Assembly (NCBI GenBank): GCA_964348695.1 | Contig: CAYGDI010000002.1 | Coordinates: forward strand, 186,001-250,000 | Length of the DNA: 64,000 nucleotides | Reading direction: 5' to 3' | Source: JACPYF01 sp964348695 | GTDB lineage: Bacteria; Patescibacteriota; Saccharimonadia; Saccharimonadales; Saccharimonadaceae | Part shown: positions 35,006 to 42,976 of the stretch, piece by piece | Numbering within the stretch: position 1 is the stretch's first letter | Layout: every line of letters starts with the position of its first letter | Notes under the pieces: generated by a model | Databases searched by the model: none | Told to the model about the DNA's origin: nothing | What the model saw: only the letters and a program-made list of their open reading frames with translations | Translations under genes and position numbers: made by a program

Positions 35006-35039
35006 CCTCTTTTTTGTCCCGGTCGGGACAAAAAAGAGG
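35006..35039. promoter_or_regulatory. 34-bp palindrome upstream of the PaaX/Cas2-like gene
   Basis: An almost perfect palindrome with core GTCCCGGTCGGGAC flanked by T6 and A6 and CCTCT/AGAGG; only the central base pair deviates. It abuts the -10 box (TATAAT, 35040-35045) and would cover the -35 region, so it looks like an autoregulatory operator. A sister copy lies directly after the gene. Confidence 0.75.
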
Positions 35040-35045
35040 TATAAT
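35040..35045 (+). promoter_or_regulatory. -10 box of a leaderless promoter
   Basis: TATAAT ends 6 nt before the ATG at 35052, so the transcript is predicted to start at or next to the start codon. Confidence 0.55.
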
Positions 35046-35051
35046 TTTATC

Positions 35052-35534
35052 ATGAGCACTTTACCCGACTCTGCATTAAAATATATCCTGATGGCGTTGG
35101 TCCCATATACAGAGGCGAATATGAAATTGTCGTTTTCGCCAAGCCGGTTTTTTAACGATCTGGAAAAGATAGATACACGGAAACACTACTCTCGAAAACA
35201 CTGGCAAAACACCTACTACCTAGCAAAAAGCGCTGATCTTGTAGTTGTCCAAAAAAATCAAGCACCTCAGCTAACAGGCAGAGGAAAAGCTCTTTTGGAC
35301 CTATACTTCCCAAAAAAGTTGCCTAGTACGCAACTGATGGTTATTTTTGATATTCCAGAAAAAGATGCCTCTAAAAGAAGGTCTCTACGTAGAGTACTGA
35401 AAAAACTTCACTTTCGGCAGATACAGCGTAGTGTATGGACAACTGAATATGATTGTCGTAGTTATCTACAGAGTGAAATTGCCTGGCTGAATTTAGAGAG
35501 ATATGTACAGATATACGAAGTAAAGAAGATATAA
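35052..35534 (+). CDS. Solitary PaaX/Cas2-like winged-helix protein
   Basis: 160 residues. An N-terminal winged-helix-like segment (~1-70, ALKYILMALVPYTEANMKL ... LVVVQKNQAPQLTGRGKALL) joins a Cas2-like ferredoxin fold: LMVIFDIPEKDASKRRSLRR gives the Cas2/PaaX first strand with Asp, then LKKLHFRQIQRSVWTTEY and the final VQIYEVKKI strand. There is no cas1 or CRISPR array in the window, so a role in spacer uptake is unlikely. Two near-identical palindromes lie 12 nt before and 8 nt after the gene. It could be an autoregulated repressor of the PaaX type, a nuclease, or the core of a tiny mobile unit. Start at 35052 is supported by the -10 box. Confidence 0.8.
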   Translation: MSTLPDSALKYILMALVPYTEANMKLSFSPSRFFNDLEKIDTRKHYSRKHWQNTYYLAKSADLVVVQKNQAPQLTGRGKALLDLYFPKKLPSTQLMVIFDIPEKDASKRRSLRRVLKKLHFRQIQRSVWTTEYDCRSYLQSEIAWLNLERYVQIYEVKKI

Positions 35535-35542
35535 AGTGCCTG

Positions 35543-35568
35543 TTTTTTGTCCCGATCGGGACAAAAAA
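35543..35568. promoter_or_regulatory. 26-bp perfect palindrome downstream of the PaaX/Cas2-like gene
   Basis: Core GTCCCGATCGGGAC flanked by T6 and A6, identical to the inner 26 bp of the upstream palindrome except for one base. The T-run is on the 5' side of the stem in both directions, so it is not a normal terminator; a protein-binding site is more likely. Confidence 0.75.
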
Positions 35569-35621
35569 GATGGAAGTAGTCAAAAAATGTACTTTGTTAA
35601 TAAATGGCTTTTAGTGTAAGT

Positions 35622-37400
35622 CTAGTCTCTTTTTAGCATTACGGTGAAGGCTTCGGATGGGATATCGACTTTGCCAAAGCGTTTCATGCGTTTTTTACCC
35701 TTTGCTTGTTTAGCTAATACTTTCTTTTTCCGAGATACATCACCACCATATAACCCTGTTGTGACGTCTTTTCGATAGGCAGATAAGTCTTCACGAGCGA
35801 TGAAACGAGCCCCAATAGCAGCCTGCAGCGCCACTTTGAAATTCTGGCGTGGTATGACGTCTTTGAGTTTGGCAGTTACTTCTCGCCCCAGAGATTGAGC
35901 CTCGGACCTATGGGTCATTATCGACAAGGCATCGACTATTTCACCTGCTACGTAAAAGTCCACACGTACGAGATCTTCTACTCTGTATTCGTCCAATTCA
36001 TAATTAAATGACCCGTAGCCGCTGGTCACAGATTTTAACTGATCATAAAAGTCGGTTAAAAGATTGGCTAGAGGTGCTTCGAAGCTAATTAGGGCGCGTT
36101 CATCGATATAACTGAGGTTAGACTGCAAACCTCGTTTACTGATAATTAGCTGAATGACTCCTCCGACATAGGCCTGAGGTACGACTATTTCGCCTTTTAT
36201 CCAAGGTTCGCGGATCTCTAATATCTTGCTGGCATCAGGTAGATCTGCAGCAGATTTGATATCTAGATCTGTTCCATCGGCCAATTTCACCTGGTAATCA
36301 GTACTGGGGTTGGTGATAACGAGGTCGAGGTTATATTCTCTTTCTAGCCGTTCACGGACAATATCCATATGTAGTAGCCCCAAAAAGCCTATTCGCACGC
36401 CAAAGCCTAGAACAGGGGAGTTTTCAGGCTCAAATTGCAGGGCAGAATCACTTAGCGATAACTTCTCTACGGCGTCTTTTAGCTCCTGATAATCTTGGTT
36501 ACTAACAGGGAAGAATCCGGCATATACAAACGGTTTTATATCTTTGTAGCCTGGCAGTGGATCAGAGGCGATGGCTCGTTTTACGGTAACAGTGTCTCCT
36601 ACCCGGGCGTCTCTGGTGGTTTTGAGGTTAGTTACCACATAGCCGATCTGGCCATTGGCAATTTCCACCCCAGATTTCATAGTTGGAGAGAGTGTTCCGA
36701 CCTCTAGTGCTATACCTGTTGCGCCAGTTGCTAACATTTGTATTTCATCACCTTTTTTGATCGATCCATCAAAAACACGAGTATACAGGATAACGCCTCT
36801 GTAATCATCGTAATAACTATCAAATATCAAGGCTCTAGTAGGCTCATTTGGAGTGCTTTGTGGTGATGGTATCTTATCTGTTATTGCTGTTAGCACCTCT
36901 GTTACGCCTTCACCGGTTTTTGCGCTGATTTTGATGATATCGTCCTCACTACACCCCAGTAAATTTATGACTTCTTTGGATACTTTGGCCACATCACTAG
37001 CTGGCAGGTCGATTTTGTTCAAAACTGGGATAATCGTCAGATCAGCAGCTAGTGCTAGATAAACATTGGCCAAAGTCTGCGCCTGAATACCCTGAGAGGC
37101 GTCAACGACCAAAACTGCTCCTTCGCATGCCTCGAGGCTACGAGACACCTCATAGCTAAAATCAACGTGTCCTGGAGTATCTATTAGGTTCAGATCGATG
37201 CCTTTGTACTGCATATGAACAGGGGCCAGCTTGATGGTTATACCCTTTTCTCGTTCTAGATCCATGCTATCAAGTAGCTGACTCTTCATGTCGCGTTTTT
37301 GGACCGTATCGGTCATTTCCATCAACCTATCAGCTAGGGTTGATTTGCCATGGTCGATATGGGCGATGATACAAAAATTTCTAATCTGAGAACTCATCAT
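35622..37400 (-). CDS. lepA: Elongation factor 4 (LepA)
   Basis: 592 residues, translational GTPase. G1 AHIDHGKSTLADRLM, switch DSMDLEREKGITI, G3 DTPGHVDFSYEV, G4 NKIDLP. LepA-specific C-terminal domain ends AKGKKRMKRFGKVDIPSEAF. It back-translocates or aids ribosome assembly under stress. The start ATG overlaps the murJ stop (ATGA), so the two are coupled. Confidence 0.97.
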   Translation of the reverse strand: MMSSQIRNFCIIAHIDHGKSTLADRLMEMTDTVQKRDMKSQLLDSMDLEREKGITIKLAPVHMQYKGIDLNLIDTPGHVDFSYEVSRSLEACEGAVLVVDASQGIQAQTLANVYLALAADLTIIPVLNKIDLPASDVAKVSKEVINLLGCSEDDIIKISAKTGEGVTEVLTAITDKIPSPQSTPNEPTRALIFDSYYDDYRGVILYTRVFDGSIKKGDEIQMLATGATGIALEVGTLSPTMKSGVEIANGQIGYVVTNLKTTRDARVGDTVTVKRAIASDPLPGYKDIKPFVYAGFFPVSNQDYQELKDAVEKLSLSDSALQFEPENSPVLGFGVRIGFLGLLHMDIVRERLEREYNLDLVITNPSTDYQVKLADGTDLDIKSAADLPDASKILEIREPWIKGEIVVPQAYVGGVIQLIISKRGLQSNLSYIDERALISFEAPLANLLTDFYDQLKSVTSGYGSFNYELDEYRVEDLVRVDFYVAGEIVDALSIMTHRSEAQSLGREVTAKLKDVIPRQNFKVALQAAIGARFIAREDLSAYRKDVTTGLYGGDVSRKKKVLAKQAKGKKRMKRFGKVDIPSEAFTVMLKRD

Positions 37401-39025
37401 TTACTCTTCGGCTGTCCAAATACAATAGCATATACCCTGTGCAGTACTGGATCGACCTCTGGTACACCCATTAGCCGACTGCACAGCAGATATACACTTC
37501 CTGAAAAGATACAAATGATCACAAATTTTGGAAACAGAGAGAGAAAGCTTTGATCTGTTGCTTGCAGGCTAAAAGTATTGACAGCAAAATAAGCTGCAAC
37601 TGCTGTGAACCCTGTCGCGGAGAACATGCGTGTAACTGCGGCAAAAAATGGCCTGTCCAACAGGTTGGGTATACGTCGCTGCATGAGAATAAATAATATT
37701 ACTACTTCTACAAAGGCAACCAGCGATTGCGCCCATGCGAGCCCGTAAACTCCGAGATCTAGATACATAGTAAAAAACACTGCCAAGGATATATTGAGAC
37801 CAATAGTAAAAATCGAAATATATAGAGGTGTTTTGGTATCTTGCTGTGCATAAAAACTACGAGCAGCAATGTGATATACCGACCGAAAGAGTATAGCAAT
37901 CGTGAGAATACCAAGAATATTTGCAATCACCACCTCTCCTCCATTTTTTATAAAATGCACGAGATATCCTCTTGTAAAAAAGGCGATTGCCGCTGTTGGC
38001 AGCGCAAGCCAGATGATTACTCGAATAATAGTCTGTAGTTCTTTACGAAAAAGATCTGGGCGACCCTGCGAGAGACGTTCTGTCATTTTTGGAAAGGCCG
38101 CAGTTGAGATTGCTACCCCAATCAATGTAATAGGTAGCATATGCAGTGTAGTTGCCTGTTGATAGGCACGCACTGTACCAGCTGCCATACGCGATGCTAG
38201 GTTTGTTTCGACAATACTATTGAAGTAATCTATACCTTGATCGATACTGCGCGCAGGTAATAACTTCAGGACAGCTTTGAAACCATGATTTTTCCAATAT
38301 ATTTTCAAACGATAATCAAAACCAAGACCAATCAAACCACACGCACTGACAATAAGCTGCATAATAGAACCCAAGACAACGCCCAGAGCTACCCCCATGA
38401 TACCGCCCTCAAACACCTGCAAACCAAACAGGTTGATGCCATTTGAAAAAACCGTAATGCCGATGATAATACCTATGTTGTAGATAGTTGGTGCAAGAGC
38501 ATAAAATACAAACCTACCAACTGCCTGCTGCATGCTAGCGATCACAGCAGCAATCGCAAACAAGAATGGGTTGATGGCAATCACTCTCATCATACTAATA
38601 GCAAGCCCCCTACCTGACTCATCTAGCCCTGGACCGACAACATAACGCACTAAAGGATCAGCAAATATAATAATCAACACGCTAGCAACCAGCGTGATGA
38701 GTGCCATAAAATTGATCATGCTAGTCGATAACTCCCAGGCAGATTTTTTGTTACCACTCGCTAATCGTTCATTGAAGACTGGTATAAATGTCACACTCAG
38801 TGCACCAGACACTAGTAAAAAGAACATAAAATCGGGAATCGTAAACGCTACGGTATATGCATCAATACCGACAGGGTAGGTGTCGTAATAGTTAGCATTG
38901 AGCAAACGATCTCGGAACAAACCAAGCAAACTTGATACTAGAGTTGCTCCTGCCAATAGAGAAGCGGCAAGCTGTATTGAAAGCTTTTGGTTGGCTCGTG
39001 CTACTGCAACGCTTACTCGTCCCAT
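37397..39025 (-). CDS. murJ: Lipid II flippase MurJ
   Basis: 542 residues with about 14 membrane helices. N-terminal AASLLAGATLVSSLLGLFRDRLL, SGALSVTFIPVFNERL, and the Arg/Asp positions of the MviN family are in place. It flips lipid II outward for peptidoglycan synthesis, in line with the other wall genes in the window. It ends overlapping lepA and begins 3 nt after the ftsH stop. Confidence 0.95.
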   Translation of the reverse strand: MGRVSVAVARANQKLSIQLAASLLAGATLVSSLLGLFRDRLLNANYYDTYPVGIDAYTVAFTIPDFMFFLLVSGALSVTFIPVFNERLASGNKKSAWELSTSMINFMALITLVASVLIIIFADPLVRYVVGPGLDESGRGLAISMMRVIAINPFLFAIAAVIASMQQAVGRFVFYALAPTIYNIGIIIGITVFSNGINLFGLQVFEGGIMGVALGVVLGSIMQLIVSACGLIGLGFDYRLKIYWKNHGFKAVLKLLPARSIDQGIDYFNSIVETNLASRMAAGTVRAYQQATTLHMLPITLIGVAISTAAFPKMTERLSQGRPDLFRKELQTIIRVIIWLALPTAAIAFFTRGYLVHFIKNGGEVVIANILGILTIAILFRSVYHIAARSFYAQQDTKTPLYISIFTIGLNISLAVFFTMYLDLGVYGLAWAQSLVAFVEVVILFILMQRRIPNLLDRPFFAAVTRMFSATGFTAVAAYFAVNTFSLQATDQSFLSLFPKFVIICIFSGSVYLLCSRLMGVPEVDPVLHRVYAIVFGQPKSK

Positions 39026-39028
39026 GTG

Positions 39029-40885
39029 TTAGTACAGTGCAGCTTCCTTTGGTAAAACCGCGCCTTTCAATAGTGTGTCAATCTCTTTCTCCTCTAGCGT
39101 TTCTTTCTCTAGTAGAGCGTTTTTCAATTGCTCGAGTGGCTTTTCGTTGTGCTTGATAATAACTTCGGCACGTTTTGCAGCCTCTTGCATGAGAGTTGCG
39201 ACTTCTTTGTCGATTTCCCTGGCTGTTTCTTCGCTATAAGGACGTTCGTGCACCATACGATCGAACATCATACCGCCATTGTCTTCGTGAAATACTTGGT
39301 CGCGAAGCTTCGTTCCCATGCCTTGCTCTATGACCATGTTGCGAGCGATCTCAGTAGCTTTTTGCAAATCGTTACCAGCCCCTGTGGTAACTCTTTCGGG
39401 ACCGTATTTTATTTTTTCGGCGACACGGCCTCCTAGAGCTCTTGCCAACACATCCTTGAACTCAATAATAGATGTATAGTCCTTGTCCTCAGGTGGCAAA
39501 AACCACGTCACACCACCAGTGCGACCTCGAGGGATAATAGTGACTTTGTGTACTGGGTCACTGTCAGGTACAACATGACCAACAAGTGCGTGACCTGCTT
39601 CGTGGTATGCGGTCATCTCCTTTTCTGCATCGCTGATAATCTTAGTTTTTCGCTCTGGACCAATGGCGATCTTTTCGAATGCCTGGATCAGATCGTTATT
39701 CTGAATGGTTTTGCGGTTGTGACGAGCAGCAACTATCGCTGCTTCATTTGCAATGTTCGCTAGATCAGCACCGGAAGAACCGACACTTTTGGCAGCGAGT
39801 GCTGAGATATCAACTGTACTGTCAACTGGCTTGTCTTTGAAATGAACTTTCAAAATCTCTTCTCGGTCTTTTCTCTCAGGTAGAGATATTTGCACCCGAC
39901 GATCGAAACGTCCAGGACGTAGCAGGGCTGGATCTAGAACATCTGATCTGTTGGTTGCCGCAATCACGATCACATTTGAACCAGTTTCAAAACCATCCAT
40001 CTCGACCAAGATTTGGTTGAGAGTTTGTTCACGTTCATCATGTCCACCACCCATACCGCTGCCACGCTTGCGACCTACCGCGTCGATTTCATCGATAAAT
40101 ATGATTGCTGGGGCATTTTTCTTTGCTTTTGCAAAAAGATCTCTCACTCGAGATGCACCAACTCCGACAAACATCTCGACAAACTCGGAACCAGAAATAC
40201 TAAAATATGGCACATTTGCTTCGCCGGCAACAGCGCGAGCAAGCATTGTCTTACCTGTACCCGGAGGACCTACCAACAGAACCCCTTTTGGTATTTTGGC
40301 ACCGACTGATTGGTATTTTTTAGGGTGTTTTAGAAAGTCTACAACTTCGTACAAATCTTCTTTTGCTTCTAGATTACCAGCAATATTGTCAAATTTTACT
40401 TTTTCTTTGTCGCTACCATACAGCTTTGCTTTGCTACGCCCAAAACCCAGTGCTTGGTTGCTTTGACCCTGGGCTTGACGGAACATGAACCAAAACAATC
40501 CACCGATCAGCAGTATCGGCAAAAATAGTGAAGCTAGGTTCCAGATTGTTGCACTGGTATTGCTTGGTTCTTTGACCTCTACCGTGACGTCTGCCTTGTG
40601 CGATAAACCTTGTTCATAAATGGAACTGCCACTTTCTTTGTAAGATTTTTCGGTCGGTTTTTTCTTGCCATCAGGTGTGATTTTGATATCATTGCCTTCT
40701 ATTTGAAGTTTGGTTATTTTACCTTCATTGGCACGAGAAATAACATCAGAAAATGCAACCGATTTTAGTTCTTCTTTGGGTGATGCAAGCCCAATTATTG
40801 TTAGTACAAAGATCGTCAGCAATACCCAAAAAAGCGTATTCCTCACCATTACTCCCCATTGTCTTTTGTTCTGTTTTTTCACCAT
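39029..40885 (-). CDS. ftsH: ATP-dependent zinc metalloprotease FtsH
   Basis: 618 residues. Two N-terminal transmembrane helices flank a small extracytoplasmic domain (~45-110). AAA module: Walker A VGPPGTGKTMLARAVAGE, pore FVGVG, Walker B IIFIDEIDAVG, SRH with DPALLRPGRFDRRV. Protease zinc site HEAGH plus a downstream Asp. It degrades membrane and regulatory proteins. Conserved, full length. Confidence 0.97.
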   Translation of the reverse strand: MVKKQNKRQWGVMVRNTLFWVLLTIFVLTIIGLASPKEELKSVAFSDVISRANEGKITKLQIEGNDIKITPDGKKKPTEKSYKESGSSIYEQGLSHKADVTVEVKEPSNTSATIWNLASLFLPILLIGGLFWFMFRQAQGQSNQALGFGRSKAKLYGSDKEKVKFDNIAGNLEAKEDLYEVVDFLKHPKKYQSVGAKIPKGVLLVGPPGTGKTMLARAVAGEANVPYFSISGSEFVEMFVGVGASRVRDLFAKAKKNAPAIIFIDEIDAVGRKRGSGMGGGHDEREQTLNQILVEMDGFETGSNVIVIAATNRSDVLDPALLRPGRFDRRVQISLPERKDREEILKVHFKDKPVDSTVDISALAAKSVGSSGADLANIANEAAIVAARHNRKTIQNNDLIQAFEKIAIGPERKTKIISDAEKEMTAYHEAGHALVGHVVPDSDPVHKVTIIPRGRTGGVTWFLPPEDKDYTSIIEFKDVLARALGGRVAEKIKYGPERVTTGAGNDLQKATEIARNMVIEQGMGTKLRDQVFHEDNGGMMFDRMVHERPYSEETAREIDKEVATLMQEAAKRAEVIIKHNEKPLEQLKNALLEKETLEEKEIDTLLKGAVLPKEAALY

Positions 40886-40960
40886 AAAGCAACTATCGTA
40901 TATCCTTTCCTAGCACATGCTTATAACTGTTTTCATTTTACCATATGTACTGAGAGAACG

Positions 40961-41812
40961 TCAGTCTTGTTTTTTGCGAGTGAGAAGTATTTTTTCTTTG
41001 CTAAACTCAAATGTATGACTGCTGCTAATCTCAAATAGTGCGCCGGGTTTTGCAGTCTTGATTGCGTGCAGTACTCGGATAGCTTGTGGTCGAGTTAGTG
41101 TATATTGAGCACGTAACACCTCCAAGGCTACCTGACGTGGCCACATAATATAGTTGTGCCGTCGGTCAGTCGCCATGACTGAAGTATGCTTGCCAATCTG
41201 TTTGTGTAGTTTGAGTTGATCATTATAAAGATCTAGAAATTGTTGTTTTTTAGATTGATCTATATCCGCCAGTACGTTGCGTCGTATGTGATTGCGCAGA
41301 TACTTTTCGTCACTATTTGTCTCGTCTTCTACCCAATTAAGCTTGTGTTTTTTGGCGTATTCTTCGATTTGAGCTTTTGAGCTGTCTAGAAGCGGTCTTT
41401 TGATCTCATCGCTCTCGCGTAAACTACTCAACCCCTTCCAGCCCGTACCTCGTACTATGTTGATAATAATTGTCTCGATAATATCGTCACTATGATGCGC
41501 AGTTACGATAGCGTCTGCTTTATACTGACTTTTTACGTCGCGCAAAAAGGTGTACCGAGCCTCTCTTGCTACTGCTTCACCGACATTACCCAACTTGGTG
41601 CTACCTAGTTCAAACGGACAGCGATATTTTTTTGCCAAATCTTCGACAAACCGTGCATCTTTGTATGATTCTTTACGTATACCATGATCAAAGTGTGCTA
41701 CGACTATCGTGATGTCTTTTTGTTTGCTGAGTAGGTCAAGCAATACGACGGAATCCACACCACCAGAGACAGCCACTACATATGTACCTGGTGGGAGTTG
41801 TTGGTATTTCAT
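40961..41812 (-). CDS. tilS: tRNA(Ile)-lysidine synthase TilS
   Basis: 283 residues, PP-loop SGGVDSVVLLDLL at the N-terminus, then AHFDHGIRKES, AREARYTFL, TAHHSDDIIETI, RGTGWKGLSSL and LRNHIRRNVL. Shorter than E. coli TilS (432), lacking most of the C-terminal domains, as in other minimal versions. It converts C34 of tRNA-Ile(CAU) to lysidine; a fitting substrate tRNA is at 52533-52608. The start overlaps the stop of the hydrolase gene (ATGA). Confidence 0.93.
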   Translation of the reverse strand: MKYQQLPPGTYVVAVSGGVDSVVLLDLLSKQKDITIVVAHFDHGIRKESYKDARFVEDLAKKYRCPFELGSTKLGNVGEAVAREARYTFLRDVKSQYKADAIVTAHHSDDIIETIIINIVRGTGWKGLSSLRESDEIKRPLLDSSKAQIEEYAKKHKLNWVEDETNSDEKYLRNHIRRNVLADIDQSKKQQFLDLYNDQLKLHKQIGKHTSVMATDRRHNYIMWPRQVALEVLRAQYTLTRPQAIRVLHAIKTAKPGALFEISSSHTFEFSKEKILLTRKKQD

Positions 41813-42402
41813 CGTAACTCACCTTCGCTTTTGAAAAACATCATAATCAGGGGCGATAAAAAGGTGATAGCTACAGCAATAGTATATGCATGAAATAGGG
41901 TAGGTAGAGTGATATTTTTTGCATCTTTTACAAATGTATCTTTTTTTGCAACAATTTCATCAAAAAGAGGGGAGAGTGATACTATTCTCGCACGCTCCTG
42001 GTTCCCTAGCTTGTCTAGATTTGAGTTTAGATACTTCATAGCATCACGAAAAGCTGGATTATTACGGTAGTACACTTCACCGACAGCCTCTGGTCGACGC
42101 AACTTGCCACAGATAAACACTACTTTATGAACAGTTGTTTTTCTCTTTGCGTACGCCGCAACTACTAGACTCGCACCTGCACTCACCCCAACCAGGGAGA
42201 CGGTTTTTCCGGCCTTGTGCTGGGTATCAATGAGATCTACTAATCGACTGAGTTTTTCAGAAAAGCTACTCGCCTCACCCCAACCGGTTTGAAAAAAAAC
42301 AGGCTCTACTCTATATATTCGCCATGTCTTGATAGCAAACTTCTGAAATCTTGGTTTTTGGTCACTTAGTCCGGTGATATAGATAATTGTATGTCGTTTC
42401 AT
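41809..42402 (-). CDS. Small alpha/beta-hydrolase-like protein
   Basis: 197 residues. First strand IIYITGLSD, and a nucleophile-elbow motif VGVSAGASLVVA (GxSxG) as in serine hydrolases; the Asp and His of a triad are not clear. A hydrophobic C-terminal helix (AVAITFLSPLIMMFF) may anchor it to the membrane. Overlaps tilS. Substrate unknown. Confidence 0.7.
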   Translation of the reverse strand: MKRHTIIYITGLSDQKPRFQKFAIKTWRIYRVEPVFFQTGWGEASSFSEKLSRLVDLIDTQHKAGKTVSLVGVSAGASLVVAAYAKRKTTVHKVVFICGKLRRPEAVGEVYYRNNPAFRDAMKYLNSNLDKLGNQERARIVSLSPLFDEIVAKKDTFVKDAKNITLPTLFHAYTIAVAITFLSPLIMMFFKSEGELR

Positions 42403-42432
42403 TGCATATCAACTATAGCAGTAATACAAAAT

Positions 42433-42464
42433 AAAAAACGACCATCTTGCGATGATCATTTTTT
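42433..42464. terminator. Bidirectional terminator at the left edge of the integrated element
   Basis: GATCATC/GATGGTC stem (one G-U pair on minus) between an A6 run and a T6 run; usable by the minus-strand element genes. It directly abuts the att repeat. Confidence 0.6.
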
Positions 42465-42466
42465 AT

Positions 42467-42479
42467 TGGTAGAAGCGAC
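42467..42479 (+). repeat. Left att repeat (copy of tRNA-Met 3' end)
   Basis: TGGTAGAAGCGAC matches TGGTAGCAGCGAC at 47665-47677 (the CCA end and acceptor stem of tRNA-Met) at 12 of 13 positions, same orientation. Confidence 0.6.
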
Positions 42480-42634
42480 CAGTTCGAAATGGAACTCTAT
42501 CTTGTCAGAACTTATAGCTATGAATAAAATAGTTGAATTCTTTAGGGAGGAGGAGTTTGCAGGTATTAAGCGGTAACTATGGAACTTAGAGCTAGTTAAG
42601 GATTACGTACATTAAAAGTTATATAAGCAACTAT

Positions 42635-42976
42635 TTATTCAGCTTCTTTCTGCTCTTGTGAGGTATTTGCATCGTCTTTTGTAACTGCATACTTATCATA
42701 TGCATCTTTATAGAGCTCATTAATTTCGTCAGTGAACTGTTCCTTATTCGCTTTCAGCTCTTCAAACTTTTCGTAAAGATTTTTATAAATGATTTTATGT
42801 GCTGGGTCTGTCAATAACTCTGCTGAGTATGTATCCATCTCAAACTCTTGGTCTGGGTCAAGTGCTATATCAAGAAGCTGGAGAATATCATCCTTAGTAA
42901 TCTTTTCCAGCGGAGAAAATGCTCTCCCGTCTAATGAAAAACTACCCTTACCCTCGTCAACTTTCAAGCATTTCAT
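42635..42976 (-). CDS. Small acidic partner of the PHP-ATPase, 113 residues
   Basis: No family recognised. Acidic, helical, with a C-terminal tail rich in Asp, Gln and Glu. The ATG at 42976 has AGGGG 8 nt upstream and overlaps the 3' end of the PHP-ATPase gene by 20 nt, which indicates tight co-expression and a joint role. It is the last gene before the left att repeat. Confidence 0.75.
   Translation of the reverse strand: MKCLKVDEGKGSFSLDGRAFSPLEKITKDDILQLLDIALDPDQEFEMDTYSAELLTDPAHKIIYKNLYEKFEELKANKEQFTDEINELYKDAYDKYAVTKDDANTSQEQKEAE

Noticed and set aside
35052..35534. CRISPR-Cas locus
   Set aside because: Only a Cas2-like fold is present; no cas1, effector or repeat-spacer array is seen in the window.
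35543..35568. Ordinary transcription terminator after the Cas2-like gene
   Set aside because: The T-run precedes and the A-run follows the stem on either strand, and there is no loop at the GATC centre.
42391..42576. Plus-strand frame of 61 codons across the left att repeat
   Set aside because: Runs through a terminator and the att site, with no ribosome site; at most a relic of an older recombinase or host gene end.
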